In this document: positions 17,193-27,306 of the stretch, piece by piece
Numbering within the stretch: the stretch's first letter is position 1
How the letters are laid out: every line of letters begins with the position of its first letter
Source of the DNA: Planctomycetota bacterium
GTDB taxonomy: Bacteria; Planctomycetota; UBA1135; GCA-002748355
Length of the DNA stretch: 64,000 nucleotides
Reading direction: 5' to 3'
Assembly: GCA_020638795.1 (NCBI GenBank)
Contig: JACKHW010000005.1
Span: 434,001 to 498,000, forward strand
Notes under the pieces: model-generated
What the model was told of the DNA's origin: nothing
The model's database searches: none
The model's input: the letters and a program-made list of their open reading frames with translations, nothing else
Made by a program: the position numbers and the translations under genes

Positions 17193-17972
17193 TCAGCCGA
17201 CGGTCATACCACCATTGACAGCGATGTTCTGACCCGTGATGAACGAAGCCGCATCCGACGCCAAGAACGCTACGAGCCCGGCCACGTCCTGAGGAACGCC
17301 CCAACGACGCATCGGGATGAGCTCGAAATACGAGTCCTTGAGTTCTTGCGGATCGTTCTCGTGGCGTTCGACGGGAATCCAACCCGGAGCGACGATGTTG
17401 ACCGTGATGTTGTCCGCGGCGAGTTCGTTCGCCATCGAGCGCGTCCATCCGTTCTGCGCGCCCTTGGCTGCCACGTACGCGGAGAACGGAGAGACACCGC
17501 GCTGAAAGACTTCGGAGCCGATGTTGATGATGCGGCCCCATCGCTGCTCGCGCATGTGAGGCAGCAGGGCCCGGGTCAGCAGGTATGGAGACTTGACGAA
17601 GAAGTCGAGCATCGACTGGTAGAAATCCCAGTCGTACTCCTCGATCGGTTTCTGTGGTTGATCGGGGGTCGCGTTGACGACGACGATGTCGATCGGCCCG
17701 AGCTGTCCCGTGATGTCGGCGACGAGGGATCGGACACTGGCCTCGTTCGTCACGTCCGAGCGAAACAGACCGACATCGAGCCCTTCGTCCCGAAACGCGC
17801 TCAGCACCGACTCCGCGCGCTCCTTGTTGTGCGCGTAGTTGAGAGCGACCTTGGCGCCACAGGCTGCGAGCTGCCTTGCCATGGCCTTTCCGAGACCGGT
17901 CGTGCTGCCGGTGACGAGGGCGACGCGCCCGGTGAGCGAGAACGGATCGGACGGAGCTTTCGATTGGGACAT
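17193..17972 (-). CDS. SDR-family oxidoreductase (FabG-like)
   Basis: 259 residues, the normal size for classical short-chain dehydrogenases. I start at the ATG at 17972 because the nucleotide-binding strand follows at the right distance; the open frame upstream overlaps the divergent PSD1 gene. It has the TGxxxGxG motif (TGSTTGLG, residues 21-28), and the catalytic Ser153, Tyr166 and Lys170 are in place (NIGSEVF, SAYVAAK). It ends with the typical ITGQNIAVNGGMTVG. A Lys in RAEALNYAHNKERAE-type context after the second strand suggests NADP preference, but this is weak. The substrate cannot be told; 3-oxoacyl-ACP or sugar-alcohol activity are common in this family. It is divergently oriented to the PSD1 gene, with a 111-bp intergenic region. 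Confidence 0.88.
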   Translation of the reverse strand: MSQSKAPSDPFSLTGRVALVTGSTTGLGKAMARQLAACGAKVALNYAHNKERAESVLSAFRDEGLDVGLFRSDVTNEASVRSLVADITGQLGPIDIVVVNATPDQPQKPIEEYDWDFYQSMLDFFVKSPYLLTRALLPHMREQRWGRIINIGSEVFQRGVSPFSAYVAAKGAQNGWTRSMANELAADNITVNIVAPGWIPVERHENDPQELKDSYFELIPMRRWGVPQDVAGLVAFLASDAASFITGQNIAVNGGMTVG

Positions 17973-18083
17973 GAGCGCCGACGATACTCCGCAAACGCTC
18001 GCTCGGCGATACACTGCTGACCGTACCGAGGCAAACGCGCGAAGTCGCGCACGGGAACCGCCGAACACCGAATGGAGGTATGC

Positions 18084-21000
18084 ATGCCGAACGCGGCACG
18101 CGGGCACGCTTCGACACGCACGCAACGTCGGATTCCGGGACATGTCGCGAGTGGTGCCATCGCACTCACCATCCTTGTCGGCATCGGATCTGCCGTCCGA
18201 GCCCAATCGACCGACGCGCTGCTCGAGGCGTTCGAGCGCGACGTTCGCCCGGTCCTCGTTCGCCGCTGTCAGTCGTGCCACGGCCCAGCGAAGCGGAAGT
18301 CGGGTCTTCGGCTGGACCACCGCGATTTCGTGCTCGAGGGAGGTTCGCGTGGACCCGCGGTGGTCCCGGGCGATCTCGACGGCAGCCTGCTCGTGCACGC
18401 CATCGGCTACGAGGACGTGGATCTGTCGATGCCCCCCAAAGGCAAACTACCCGCGGACGAGATCGCGATCCTGAGAGCTTGGGTCGCCAGTGGTGCCTTC
18501 TGGCCCGAAGAGGCGCGGCCCGAGACGAGTCCCGGCGCGAAGGGTGCGGCGCGAGTCTTCGATCTCGAGGCAAGGCGCGCCTCGCATTGGTGCTGGCAGC
18601 CCCTACCCGGTTCTCTCCCCGCCGTGCCCGAGACGCGTGGAGACGCGGGCGACGGCGGCATCGACGCCTTCATTCGCGCGAAACTCGAGGAGAACGGTCT
18701 CGCGCCTGCAGAACCAGCCGATCGCCGCACGTGGATCCGACGCGTCACGTTCGATTTGACCGGCCTGCCACCGACCGAAAGCGAAATCGAGACGTATCTC
18801 GCCGATAACTCCGATCAGGCAGATACGAACGTCGTCGATCGCCTACTCGCTTCGCCGCGCCATGCCGAGCACTTCGCGCGGCACTTCTTGGATCTCGTGC
18901 GCTTCGCCGAAACCCTCGGGCACGAGTTCGACTTTCGGATCGCGAATGCGTGGAGATATCGAGACTACGTCGTTCGCGCGATCGAGAACGACCTGCCCTA
19001 CGACCGATTCGTCACCGAACACATAGCCGGAGATCTCGTCGCTCCGCGTCGCGACCCCGAGACGGGCATCAACGAAGCCATAGTCGCGACGGGCTTCTGG
19101 TGGCTAGGAGACCAAACGCACTCACCCGTCGACGTGCGCAAGCATCAGGCGGATCGCATCGACAACCAAATCGATGTCGCCTCCAAGGCATTCCTCGGCG
19201 TCACGGTCGCGTGCGCGCGTTGCCACGATCACAAGTTCGACGCGATCTCGAAGGAGGATTACTACGCATTCTTCGGGTTCCTCGAGAGTTCGCGTTATGC
19301 GCAAGTACCGTTGACGGAGCCGGGCGCCCACGATCTCGACGATGTCGTGAAGGAGCGCGACGCACTCGTCGCCTCGGCCTTCGATGCTTGGGCGTCACGA
19401 CGTGACGAGTTGGCGCGCTACGTGTCCGCGTCGGACGATGCCACCCTTCGCATCACCGCGATGGTCGAGCAGCTCGCCGCAGACGATGCTGCTGCAAAGG
19501 AGAAAGCGAAGGCCGACGGCAAGCCCCTGGGCGAAGCCGACGTGAAAGCCGCCGAGAAAGCGGCTGCGGAAGAGCGCACGCGGCGCCGTGGCGAGATTCT
19601 CGCGAACATCGCCGAGCAGTCTTCTCTCGACGTCACCGAACTCGGTCGCTTCGTCGACGCTGCGAACTCGAGGCCGAGAAACACTCCAGCGAACGACCCA
19701 CGCGCACACCGGAAGGGCGACGTCGAGTTCGCGGACTTCACGACCGGCGAGGCCTCGAGCTTCGACGGCTGGCGCCATGCCGGCATCGCCTTCGGCGCCG
19801 AGCCGAGCAAGCGCGGCGTCGCCTCGGTGGACAGCACCGGTGATCGGCTGAAGCTTCGCTTCGGCACGCACCCTGCCGCCCGAACCGATGGCGTGTCCGC
19901 GCGCCTCACAGGTGCCCTCTATTCGCACTCGTTCGTGCTCGACAAGCGCTTCGTCCACGTGCGCGCTGCCGGTCGCGACAGCAGGATCAACCTCACGCCC
20001 GAAGGGTTCCCACTGCTCCGCAATCCGATCTGGGGACACTTCAAGCTGCACGTCAACGACGAGTCCATGCGCTGGTACCGCATCGACGCAGCCAAGCAGC
20101 AAGGCCTGCGCGTGGCCTTCGAACTGCTCGATCAACCCGTCCACGACCCGGCTGATCCTTTCCGAGGGAACGGCTACGACCAACGTGGCTGGCTCGGCGT
20201 CGAGCGTATCGTGCTCTCGGATGATCCAAATCCACCGGGCCTCGCGCTCGCGAGTGTGCCGATCGATGTCGATGCGAGCGTACGTCTGCTCGATCGGCTC
20301 ACCGGTCCCGACAGCGACACCCTCGACCCCGCGTCTGCCGAGTGGCTCGACTGGCTCGGCCGCCACGGTCTGCTTCTCGGTGGACTCGACGACCAACTCG
20401 AGCGGCATCGTGAACTCGATGCCGCGATCGGCATCCCTCCGTTCGCTCCGGTGCTCCTCGACGAGAGTCCGGTCGCGCATGCTGTCCACATTCGTGGCGA
20501 TCATCGCTATCTCGGCGACGTCGTGGAACCTCGCTTCCTCGAGGCCGTGTGTTCGCCGCGCGACGCGACTGCCATCGCAGCCGAACGTGCTCACGGAGGA
20601 AGCGGAAGGCTCGCACTCGCGGGTGCGATCACATCGAGGGACAACCCACTGACGGCGCGCGTCTTCGTCAATCGAGCGTGGCATTGGTTCTTCGGTCGAG
20701 GTCTCGTGCCGACGACCGACAACTTCGGTGTCCTCGGCGAACAACCGACGCATCCACGGCTCCTCGATTGGCTCGCGGTGCGTTTCCTCGATGACGACTG
20801 GTCAATGCGCAAGACGTTCCGGCGCATCGTGCTGTCCAAGACCTATCGCATGAGTTCGTCGCCGCGCGCAGAACTCGAAGCGCGCATCGCTCAGATCGAT
20901 CCGGATGACCGTCTCTTGCATTCGATGCCCGTGCGACGGCTCACCGGGGAGGCGATCCGCGATGCGATTCTCGCGGTGTCCGGTCGACTCGACACCAAGC

Positions 21001-21461
21001 GCTTCGGCCCGGGGGTCGCAACGCACTTGACGCCCTTCATGGACGGTCGCGGACGCCCGAGCCGCTCGGGGCCGCTCGATGGCGACGGTCGGCGCAGCAT
21101 CTGGCTCGAGGTGCGTCGCAACTTCCTCGATCCGTTCTTCCTCGCCTTCGATCGACCGAGTCCGTTCAGCGCATTCGGACGCAGGAGTCGATCCAACGTG
21201 CCTGCACAGGCGCTCGCCCTCCTCAACGACCCGTTCGTCAAAGAACAATCCCGCCTCTTCGGCGATCGCGTCCGCAGTGAGATCGGTGGCGACGGAGAGC
21301 AAGTGACGCGCCGACGAGTCGAGCGGATGTTCTGCCAAGCTCTCGCGCGCGATCCCGAGCCAAGTGAACTCGACGATTGCGTACGCTTCGTCGACGAGCA
21401 CTCGCTCGAAGCGTTCGCGCACGTGCTCTTCAACCTGAAGGAGTTCGTATGGATCCGTTGA
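18084..21461 (+). CDS. PSD1 domain cytochrome c protein (DUF1549/DUF1553)
   Basis: 1125 residues, exported. The ATG at 18084 is chosen over 18072 because GGAGGT lies four bases upstream. A signal peptide spans about 20-41. The N-terminal planctomycete cytochrome-c domain has heme motif CQSCHG (62-67) followed by KSGLRLD and [17 protein letters not shown]1549 follows ([29 protein letters not shown]) and contains a second Cxx[10 protein letters not shown], near residue 377. A Lys/Ala-rich coiled stretch and a LamG-like insert come next. DUF1553 completes the protein ([36 protein letters not shown]). The last 13 bases overlap the DUF1501 gene. This gene pair is a planctomycete hallmark; the role is not established, though heme redox chemistry tied to polysaccharide use has been proposed. 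Confidence 0.92.
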   Translation: MPNAARGHASTRTQRRIPGHVASGAIALTILVGIGSAVRAQSTDALLEAFERDVRPVLVRRCQSCHGPAKRKSGLRLDHRDFVLEGGSRGPAVVPGDLDGSLLVHAIGYEDVDLSMPPKGKLPADEIAILRAWVASGAFWPEEARPETSPGAKGAARVFDLEARRASHWCWQPLPGSLPAVPETRGDAGDGGIDAFIRAKLEENGLAPAEPADRRTWIRRVTFDLTGLPPTESEIETYLADNSDQADTNVVDRLLASPRHAEHFARHFLDLVRFAETLGHEFDFRIANAWRYRDYVVRAIENDLPYDRFVTEHIAGDLVAPRRDPETGINEAIVATGFWWLGDQTHSPVDVRKHQADRIDNQIDVASKAFLGVTVACARCHDHKFDAISKEDYYAFFGFLESSRYAQVPLTEPGAHDLDDVVKERDALVASAFDAWASRRDELARYVSASDDATLRITAMVEQLAADDAAAKEKAKADGKPLGEADVKAAEKAAAEERTRRRGEILANIAEQSSLDVTELGRFVDAANSRPRNTPANDPRAHRKGDVEFADFTTGEASSFDGWRHAGIAFGAEPSKRGVASVDSTGDRLKLRFGTHPAARTDGVSARLTGALYSHSFVLDKRFVHVRAAGRDSRINLTPEGFPLLRNPIWGHFKLHVNDESMRWYRIDAAKQQGLRVAFELLDQPVHDPADPFRGNGYDQRGWLGVERIVLSDDPNPPGLALASVPIDVDASVRLLDRLTGPDSDTLDPASAEWLDWLGRHGLLLGGLDDQLERHRELDAAIGIPPFAPVLLDESPVAHAVHIRGDHRYLGDVVEPRFLEAVCSPRDATAIAAERAHGGSGRLALAGAITSRDNPLTARVFVNRAWHWFFGRGLVPTTDNFGVLGEQPTHPRLLDWLAVRFLDDDWSMRKTFRRIVLSKTYRMSSSPRAELEARIAQIDPDDRLLHSMPVRRLTGEAIRDAILAVSGRLDTKRFGPGVATHLTPFMDGRGRPSRSGPLDGDGRRSIWLEVRRNFLDPFFLAFDRPSPFSAFGRRSRSNVPAQALALLNDPFVKEQSRLFGDRVRSEIGGDGEQVTRRRVERMFCQALARDPEPSELDDCVRFVDEHSLEAFAHVLFNLKEFVWIR

Positions 21462-22861
21462 ACACAGTCTCGCGACGTGCACTCCTCGCGCGCGCGGCCT
21501 GTGGCTTCGGCAGCGTCGCGCTCACGAGCCTCGTCACGGACCGAGAGTCCCGAGCTTCAGCGCTACCCGATCGCCGACGGCTCGCCGGATTGAACCACGT
21601 CCCCCGCGCACGCAACGTTATCTTCCTCTACATGGATGGCGGGCCGTCTCAGGTCGACACGTGGGACCCGAAGCCGCTTCTGCAACGCGACTCGGGGAAG
21701 CCGTTCCCGCTCGCGATGGAGCCGACGCAATTCGACAACAACGGCAACACTCTGGGTTCGCCTTGGAAGTTCGCTCGACACGGGGAGAGCGGCATCGAGG
21801 TCAGTGAGCTCTTCCCGCACATCGCGTCGTGCGTCGACCGCCTCGCGGTCATCCGCTCGATGACCGCGGACTTCCCTGAGCACACCAACGCCAACTACTT
21901 CTTGCACACCGGCCATGGGTTGCAGGGCAGGCCGAGCATGGGTGCATGGTTCGGCTATGGACTCGGGACGGAGAACCAGGACCTGCCCGGCTACGTCGTG
22001 CTGCACGGTGGGCTCATCCCGCCCGGCGGGATCGACAACTTCTTGAGCGGCTTCTTGCCGGCGAGTTATCAGGCTTCGATCCTGCGTCCCGCCAAGATGC
22101 CGATCGCGAACGTCGATCCGAAGGCGATCGACTTCGATGCGCAGGCGTCTCAGCTCGCACTCATGCAGCGTCTCGATGCGCAACTCGTCAGGCGCACGGG
22201 TCGCATCGATGCTCTCGAGGCCGCCATCCACAACTACGAACTCGCGGCACGAATGCAACTGGCCGTGCCCGAACTCGCGGACGTCGAATCCGAGCCCGAG
22301 TCCGTCCGCAAGCTCTACGGCTTCGAGGCAGAGTACGACAAGACGCGTGTGTACGCGCGCCAGTGTCTCCTCGCCCGAAGGCTCGTCGAGCGCGGCGTGC
22401 GCTTCGTCGAGCTCACGTGTCCGGACTGCGGTTACGACCGATGGGATCAACACTCGCGACTCGTGGCAGGCCACGGCGCCAACGCACGCGCGATCGATCA
22501 ACCCATCGCGGCCCTGCTCACCGACCTCGAGCGACGCGGCATGCTCGACGAGACACTCGTCGTCTGGTCGGGCGAGTTCGGTCGCACACCGTTCGCTCAA
22601 GGTACGAACGGTCGCGACCACAATCCGTACGGGTTCTCGTTATGGATGGCGGGTGGCGGGATTCGCGGCGGCACGGTGTACGGAGCGACCGATGACTACG
22701 GTTACAAGGCCGTCGAGAATCGCGTCACGATCCACGATCTCCACGCGACGATGCTTCACCTTCTCGGGATCGATCACGAGAAGTTGACCTACCGTCATTC
22801 GGGTCGTGACATTCGACTGACGGATGTCGCAGGCGAGGTCATCCACGACATCATCGCGTGA
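21449..22861 (+). CDS. DUF1501 domain protein with Tat signal
   Basis: 470 residues. The ATG at 21449 lies inside the end of the PSD1 gene (13-nt overlap), the usual arrangement for this pair. The N-terminus has a twin-arginine-like signal (VSRRALLARAACGFGS). The rest matches DUF1501, of the alkaline-phosphatase/sulfatase superfamily fold: FLYMDGGPSQVDTWDPK, HTGHGLQGRPSMGAW, DLPGYVVLHGG, FVELTCPDCGYDRWDQH, VWSGEFGRTPFAQGTNGRDH and IHDLHATMLHLLGIDHEKLT. The conserved Asp/His residues expected for metal binding are retained; the substrate is unknown. Its 3' end overlaps the convergent gene 22851-24692 by 11 bp. Confidence 0.92.
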   Translation: MDPLNTVSRRALLARAACGFGSVALTSLVTDRESRASALPDRRRLAGLNHVPRARNVIFLYMDGGPSQVDTWDPKPLLQRDSGKPFPLAMEPTQFDNNGNTLGSPWKFARHGESGIEVSELFPHIASCVDRLAVIRSMTADFPEHTNANYFLHTGHGLQGRPSMGAWFGYGLGTENQDLPGYVVLHGGLIPPGGIDNFLSGFLPASYQASILRPAKMPIANVDPKAIDFDAQASQLALMQRLDAQLVRRTGRIDALEAAIHNYELAARMQLAVPELADVESEPESVRKLYGFEAEYDKTRVYARQCLLARRLVERGVRFVELTCPDCGYDRWDQHSRLVAGHGANARAIDQPIAALLTDLERRGMLDETLVVWSGEFGRTPFAQGTNGRDHNPYGFSLWMAGGGIRGGTVYGATDDYGYKAVENRVTIHDLHATMLHLLGIDHEKLTYRHSGRDIRLTDVAGEVIHDIIA

Positions 22862-24692
22862 CCGCGATCGAAGCGCTGGTCTTGCGCACGCCACCGAACG
22901 GTTGCAGCTCGACCTCGAGGGTCGCGGCGCCCACCAACGTAAGGTGACGCAAGAGCGCACGTCCATTGCCATCAAAGGTCCCGCGCAGCACGTGACGAAT
23001 CGGTGCGGGCTCGTCCGAGGCAATCGCACGCCCGAGCACGACAGCTCGATACGTCGCATGTGGAATGCCGACGAGGCGATACCCATCGGCCAATCGCTGC
23101 AGATACGGCGCGACCCGACCGACGTCGATCGCTTCGGTCCTGTTGAGCGGTTGCGCTCCGTCCTGCGCGACGACGCGGATGCGGTCCCCCGGCGTCGCGG
23201 GCACCTGCTGCTCGAACGAGCCGTCTTCACGCACGAGGACGAGCACGTCCTTGCCCGAATCCCCGACTCGCAAGCGAACGCGAAGTGGTGGCGTATCGTC
23301 GACGCACGCACCGGGCATGCCCCGCACGACGGTTCGCCCTTCGAACCACAAACCGAGCTTGATTCGCGACGGGTCGACGACCGGTGGCTTGTCGTCTCGC
23401 AGTTCGCCGAAGTCGAGGACTTCGCTCTTGTTGCCCGCCGCATCTCTCACCTGAACCCGGACGCGGCCGTCGGCGGCGAGTGGAAACTCGAGCACGAACG
23501 AACCGTTGGGGCTCACCATCGTCGACTCACCGGCGAGCGACGCGATCGTACATGGTAATGCTTCATCGGTGACCGCTCCGCTCTGGCCCACGAGACGAAC
23601 ACGGCGGTCCTTGATCAGCATGGTCTCGATGCGTGCAGCGTCGACGGCCGGAGGTTGACTGTCCTTGGGAGGCGCGCGATGAGCTTCGACGACGAGTTCG
23701 GTCAGCGGCTCGGAATCGTCGTACAGTCCCGTGATTTCCAAGAGCCCGACCACCGATGGCAGACCCGAGTCCAACTCGATACGAGCCGTGAATCGCTGCT
23801 CACGCTCACCTTCGACGACGACGGTCCCTGGCTCGACGTCGAGCCTCGCGCCATCGGGAGTACGAGCGCGAAATCGCAGATGCAGCGGCAAGCGACCGGG
23901 ATTGGAACACGCGAACGTGAGACTCCCGCGCGCGACCTCGCCGGGCTGCACGGCTTCGAGCTTCCCGAAGTCGAGGCGAATCCGATCCGGACGCGGCAAC
24001 GCGAAGAGCGGATGCACGAAGGTCGGTGCGACACCGAGCGCTTCGGCAGTCTCGACCGAACCCGGAGCGTACGCCGTCGCGTTGCCGAGCCGAACGCGAA
24101 CACGAGGATCTCCTGGCAGCGCTTCGGCGATCAGGCTGTCGGGGACGCGATCGAGCCGCCTCGCGAGGAGGATCGCTGGCTGCGGCTCGCGCGGCTCGAG
24201 CGCACGCAACTGCAGCGTATCCCGATCGCGGTAGACGAAGATCATCACGCGACCCGATGCATCCAGGATCGGCGCAGCGAACCCCGCAAGCAATCGTGCA
24301 TGCGGCCACACGATGCTCGATCGACCGAATGCGCCGAGCACGATGATCGTGAGTTTCGTGCGGACGCCACCCGCGACGACGAGTGTCGTACGCGCGGCAT
24401 CGACGACGAGGACCCGCACGCGCCGCGGAGCGTCGGCAAACGGGATTCGGAGTGCTTCCGAGACGCCCGGTAGCTGCGTGGAGAGATCGACGGCGAGGAT
24501 CGTCTCGTCACGCTCGACGAGCGCATACGACCCACGTGGCGCTTCGATCGCGGTCGTGAATTCCGTCGACAACCGCTCCACGGCTGCCTCCGGCTGGTCT
24601 CGTTGCGCACCGGCACTCGCACTGCACAGGAGCAGCGCAGCGACACTGCACGTGACTTTCCACAGATCGATCGACTGGAGGATCTCGCGCAT
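22851..24692 (-). CDS. Secreted multidomain beta-rich protein, unknown function
   Basis: 613 residues with a signal peptide (residues 12-29, ending SASAGAQ). I recognise no named family. The first ~200 residues have an alternating strand pattern (GSYALVERDETILAVDLST, VRVLVVDAARTTLVVAGG) suggestive of a small propeller. From about 250 there are Ig-like units: VQPGEVARGSLTFACSNPGR resembles an ASPM/HYDIN-type abnormal-spindle Ig fold, and later repeats resemble Big-type modules (GSFVLEFPLAADGRVRVQVR, DGSFEQQVPATPGDRIRVVA). Each later repeat is preceded by PPVVD or PPAVD, so there are at least two copies of the unit. Convergent with the DUF1501 gene, with an 11-bp 3' overlap. Confidence 0.7.
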   Translation of the reverse strand: MREILQSIDLWKVTCSVAALLLCSASAGAQRDQPEAAVERLSTEFTTAIEAPRGSYALVERDETILAVDLSTQLPGVSEALRIPFADAPRRVRVLVVDAARTTLVVAGGVRTKLTIIVLGAFGRSSIVWPHARLLAGFAAPILDASGRVMIFVYRDRDTLQLRALEPREPQPAILLARRLDRVPDSLIAEALPGDPRVRVRLGNATAYAPGSVETAEALGVAPTFVHPLFALPRPDRIRLDFGKLEAVQPGEVARGSLTFACSNPGRLPLHLRFRARTPDGARLDVEPGTVVVEGEREQRFTARIELDSGLPSVVGLLEITGLYDDSEPLTELVVEAHRAPPKDSQPPAVDAARIETMLIKDRRVRLVGQSGAVTDEALPCTIASLAGESTMVSPNGSFVLEFPLAADGRVRVQVRDAAGNKSEVLDFGELRDDKPPVVDPSRIKLGLWFEGRTVVRGMPGACVDDTPPLRVRLRVGDSGKDVLVLVREDGSFEQQVPATPGDRIRVVAQDGAQPLNRTEAIDVGRVAPYLQRLADGYRLVGIPHATYRAVVLGRAIASDEPAPIRHVLRGTFDGNGRALLRHLTLVGAATLEVELQPFGGVRKTSASIAVTR

Positions 24693-24822
24693 CAGAGCAG
24701 TCTCATGCTAACCAAACGACGAAGTGCCAGGCACGCACCGAGTGCGCGAAGAGTCCAGCCCCCGGACAGGGTATGCTCCGATCATGCTCTGAACACTCAA
24801 CTCCCCCGTCAGGATCGCGGTC

Positions 24823-24972
24823 GTGATCCTCGCCACAGGGATCGGGTTCGCCCTCCGTGCCGTCTGGGGCTTGTCCGACGCACCGCTCTATGGCCTGCTC
24901 GCCGGCCTTCTGATCGCGCCATTCGCACCGACGAAGCGGTCGTGCAAGGTCAACCTCGAGAAGAAACCCTGA
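24823..24972 (+). CDS. Small hydrophobic protein (49 aa), translationally coupled to VOC gene
   Basis: A short frame from a GTG at 24823 to a TGA at 24970-24972. The stop overlaps the ATG of the downstream VOC gene (TGATG). The peptide reads VILATGIGFALRAVW, LSDAPLYGLLAGLLIAPFAP, then a charged tail TKRSCKVNLEKKP. This is one or two short membrane segments followed by a basic C-terminus, the common layout of small bacterial membrane proteins. An in-frame TGA lies 36 bp upstream of the GTG, so no longer version exists unless a non-standard start is used. I recognise no family. The reality of this gene rests on composition and the stop-start overlap only. Confidence 0.45.
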   Translation: MILATGIGFALRAVWGLSDAPLYGLLAGLLIAPFAPTKRSCKVNLEKKP

Positions 24973-25412
24973 TGAATACCCCACCGCGCGGTTGGACACG
25001 ATTCGTGAGCAGCATCTACTACGACGATGCATCGGAGGCGATCGCGTGGTTGTGCAAGGCATTCGGCTTCGAAGTCCGCTTGAAGGTCGAACAGGATGGA
25101 CGCGTCGCACACTCCCAACTCGTGTTCGGCGACGGCATGATCATGATCGGCAGCGCCGGCGGAGCCCCGCAGCGCGCGGAGCGCGATGGCTGCGTGTCAC
25201 CGCGTTCGGTGGACAACAAGAACACCCAGCGCACCTGTGTCTTCGTCGACGACGCCGACGTGCACTGTCGACGAGCCCGAATGCACGGAGCGACGATTGC
25301 TTCGGAACCGGTCACCGTCGACCACGGGCCGGAGCATTGGGCAGATCGGTGCTACGAGGCTGTCGATCCGGAAGGACACCACTGGTACTTCATCCAGAGG
25401 GTGCGAGGCTGA
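24972..25412 (+). CDS. VOC family protein (glyoxalase/bleomycin-resistance fold)
   Basis: 146 residues. The start is the ATG at 24972, overlapping the stop of the small ORF before it. The sequence follows the PhnB/YdeM-like vicinal-oxygen-chelate pattern: FVSSIYYDDASEAIAWLCKA, GFEVRL, HSQLVFGDGMIMIGSA, then CVFVDDADVHCRRARMHGA and the closing DPEGHHWYFIQRV, which is a typical metal-binding strand end. One betaalphabetabetabeta repeat pair fills the length. The substrate cannot be inferred; members range from isomerases and dioxygenases to drug-binding proteins. The last 23 bases overlap the convergent membrane-protein gene. Confidence 0.85.
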   Translation: MNTPPRGWTRFVSSIYYDDASEAIAWLCKAFGFEVRLKVEQDGRVAHSQLVFGDGMIMIGSAGGAPQRAERDGCVSPRSVDNKNTQRTCVFVDDADVHCRRARMHGATIASEPVTVDHGPEHWADRCYEAVDPEGHHWYFIQRVRG

Positions 25413-27306
25413 CCCGGAGTTCTCGGATCAAGCGCTCGGTGAAGGCTCGAGTCGTGCGGAGACGACCGACACGCACCGTATCGCCCTCGCGCCACACGAT
25501 ATCGACTGGCGAGTGCGGGGCGAGATCGAGAGCATTGACCAACAGGTAGACGAGTGGAGTCATCCCGCCGGAGCCAGCCTCTCCAGGTCCGAGGTCGGCG
25601 ACGAGCAGGTCCCGAATCCACAAGACGCCGTCCTTCGGCGCGACCTTCAACATCGCCGATCCGACGCTCGTGAGCACCGCAACGCGATCGACATCGGCAC
25701 CGCACGAGAAGCCGACGGTTTCGTCACCCCGCAGAAGTCGATCGTAGTCAGGCGCGTCGAGGGTGCCATCGAACCCGCGCGTCGCTGCCGCGCGTCGCTC
25801 GATCGAGAGCGCGGTCCGCGTCTGCACATGACCATCGCGCTCGATGTCGACGTACGATCCGAGACCGGCAGCGGCCAAGTCGGGCTCGACGGCGGTCGCG
25901 AACGGAACGAGTTTGCGCAGTGTCACGACGTCGACGCGCCGCGCTCGAAACGGCGGAGCATGCATGGCCCCGAGCCCCCACAGCAATCGTTGCGGGTGGT
26001 TCGCCTTCTCGGCATCCCCGCCGAGAACGACGATGTCGGTCGCGTTGCCGGGAAGCTGCGCGGCAACGACGTCGACCGCCTTAGAAACTTCGCGAACGAA
26101 ACGGTCGTGGGACTCGAGCTTGTGCATTTCCGCTACGCGTGCCGGCACGAGTAGGAGCACTGGCAAAGCAGCCAAGAACGGGACCACGCGAACACTCGCT
26201 CGACCGAGACCCCGCGACACGTAGAGCCACGCCCCGGTCCAAGCCACGAGCGACCATGTACACGCGAAGAACGCGTAGCGTTGCTGACCGATGTCGCGCA
26301 TCGACGGCAGGAGTTGCGCGAGCGGAGCGAACAACCCCGCGCTGATAGCCAAGACTCCGAAGCAGCGCAGCGCTCGTCGTTCGCGACTCGAGAACATCGC
26401 CCACCACATGCAGAACAGCAGCAGCGCGAGCACGACGAGATCGCGCGGGAACCGCGGCGCGCCTGGCAGTAGCGACAAGCCGAGCGTCTGGCGCAACCCA
26501 TCGGCGACCGCCAAGACATCGAACGACTGCATCGCATGGAAGCCATAACCGCCAAGTACGACTCCGAGAACCAAGAAGCGGAACACGAAGTAGAGCGGTA
26601 GCAGCGCGACGTAGACCAGCGCAGGCATCGCTCGGCCGAGGACGACGGGACCGCGAACGAGAGTCGGATGAGGATCGAGGAAGTCGATCCCCAGCAGCAA
26701 GAACGGCAATCCGATCGCCGATTCCTTGGCTGCCAACGCGATCGCGATCATCAGCACGACGGGATACCGCTTCCCGCCACGTCGATGGCGCACGTGCAAC
26801 ACGCACGCCGCGAGCATCGGAAGCACCGAATGCGTGTCGACGCGCCCGACGATCCAATCGAGCGACACGACAGGTGCAGGATGGACGAGCCACAAGCCAG
26901 CGACGATCCACGCAAACCAGCGACGATCGGGCACCAGCATGCGCAGCAGCAACCAGAGCAAGAACACGCTGCTCGCGAAGGCAAGGCAATTCATCACGAT
27001 GAAGCCTGCAGGCTCGACCCCGAACAACGCTTTGTCGATCGCGAGACTCGTCGTGATCACGGGCCGCCAGAACGCGAAGAACCGGAGGTCGTACTGCGGC
27101 CCGACGAAGTCGTGCAGGACGTTTTGGATCGATGCCGCGTAGGCGATCGTCGGATAGTCGTCCGCCTTGAAGACGGCACCACCATCGACGAGCGCAGCGG
27201 TGACGACCGCGATCGTGCCGAGGACGACGAAGCACGCGAATGCCGCGAGTGACTCCGCGCCTCGCGGTGATCCAGTCAATCGCGCACGGCTCCCGCGTCG
27301 ATCCAT
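25390..27306 (-). CDS. Multi-pass membrane protein, GT39/PMT-like glycosyltransferase
   Basis: 638 residues with roughly ten hydrophobic helices between about residues 20 and 400 and a soluble C-terminal third. The first luminal loop has FKADDYPTIAYAASIQN, with the Asp-Asp pair typical of GT-C enzymes such as PMT/ArnT. FWRPVITTSLAIDKALFG and SLDWIVGRVDTHSVLPML resemble the conserved blocks of GT39/TMTC-type proteins. It would be expected to transfer a sugar from a polyprenyl-phosphate donor on the outer face of the membrane. The ATG at 27306 lies inside the upstream gene (31-nt overlap); a TTG at 27279 would give a 4-nt TTGA overlap instead. Its end overlaps the convergent VOC gene. Confidence 0.75.
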   Translation of the reverse strand: MDRRGSRARLTGSPRGAESLAAFACFVVLGTIAVVTAALVDGGAVFKADDYPTIAYAASIQNVLHDFVGPQYDLRFFAFWRPVITTSLAIDKALFGVEPAGFIVMNCLAFASSVFLLWLLLRMLVPDRRWFAWIVAGLWLVHPAPVVSLDWIVGRVDTHSVLPMLAACVLHVRHRRGGKRYPVVLMIAIALAAKESAIGLPFLLLGIDFLDPHPTLVRGPVVLGRAMPALVYVALLPLYFVFRFLVLGVVLGGYGFHAMQSFDVLAVADGLRQTLGLSLLPGAPRFPRDLVVLALLLFCMWWAMFSSRERRALRCFGVLAISAGLFAPLAQLLPSMRDIGQQRYAFFACTWSLVAWTGAWLYVSRGLGRASVRVVPFLAALPVLLLVPARVAEMHKLESHDRFVREVSKAVDVVAAQLPGNATDIVVLGGDAEKANHPQRLLWGLGAMHAPPFRARRVDVVTLRKLVPFATAVEPDLAAAGLGSYVDIERDGHVQTRTALSIERRAAATRGFDGTLDAPDYDRLLRGDETVGFSCGADVDRVAVLTSVGSAMLKVAPKDGVLWIRDLLVADLGPGEAGSGGMTPLVYLLVNALDLAPHSPVDIVWREGDTVRVGRLRTTRAFTERLIRELRVSLAPSG

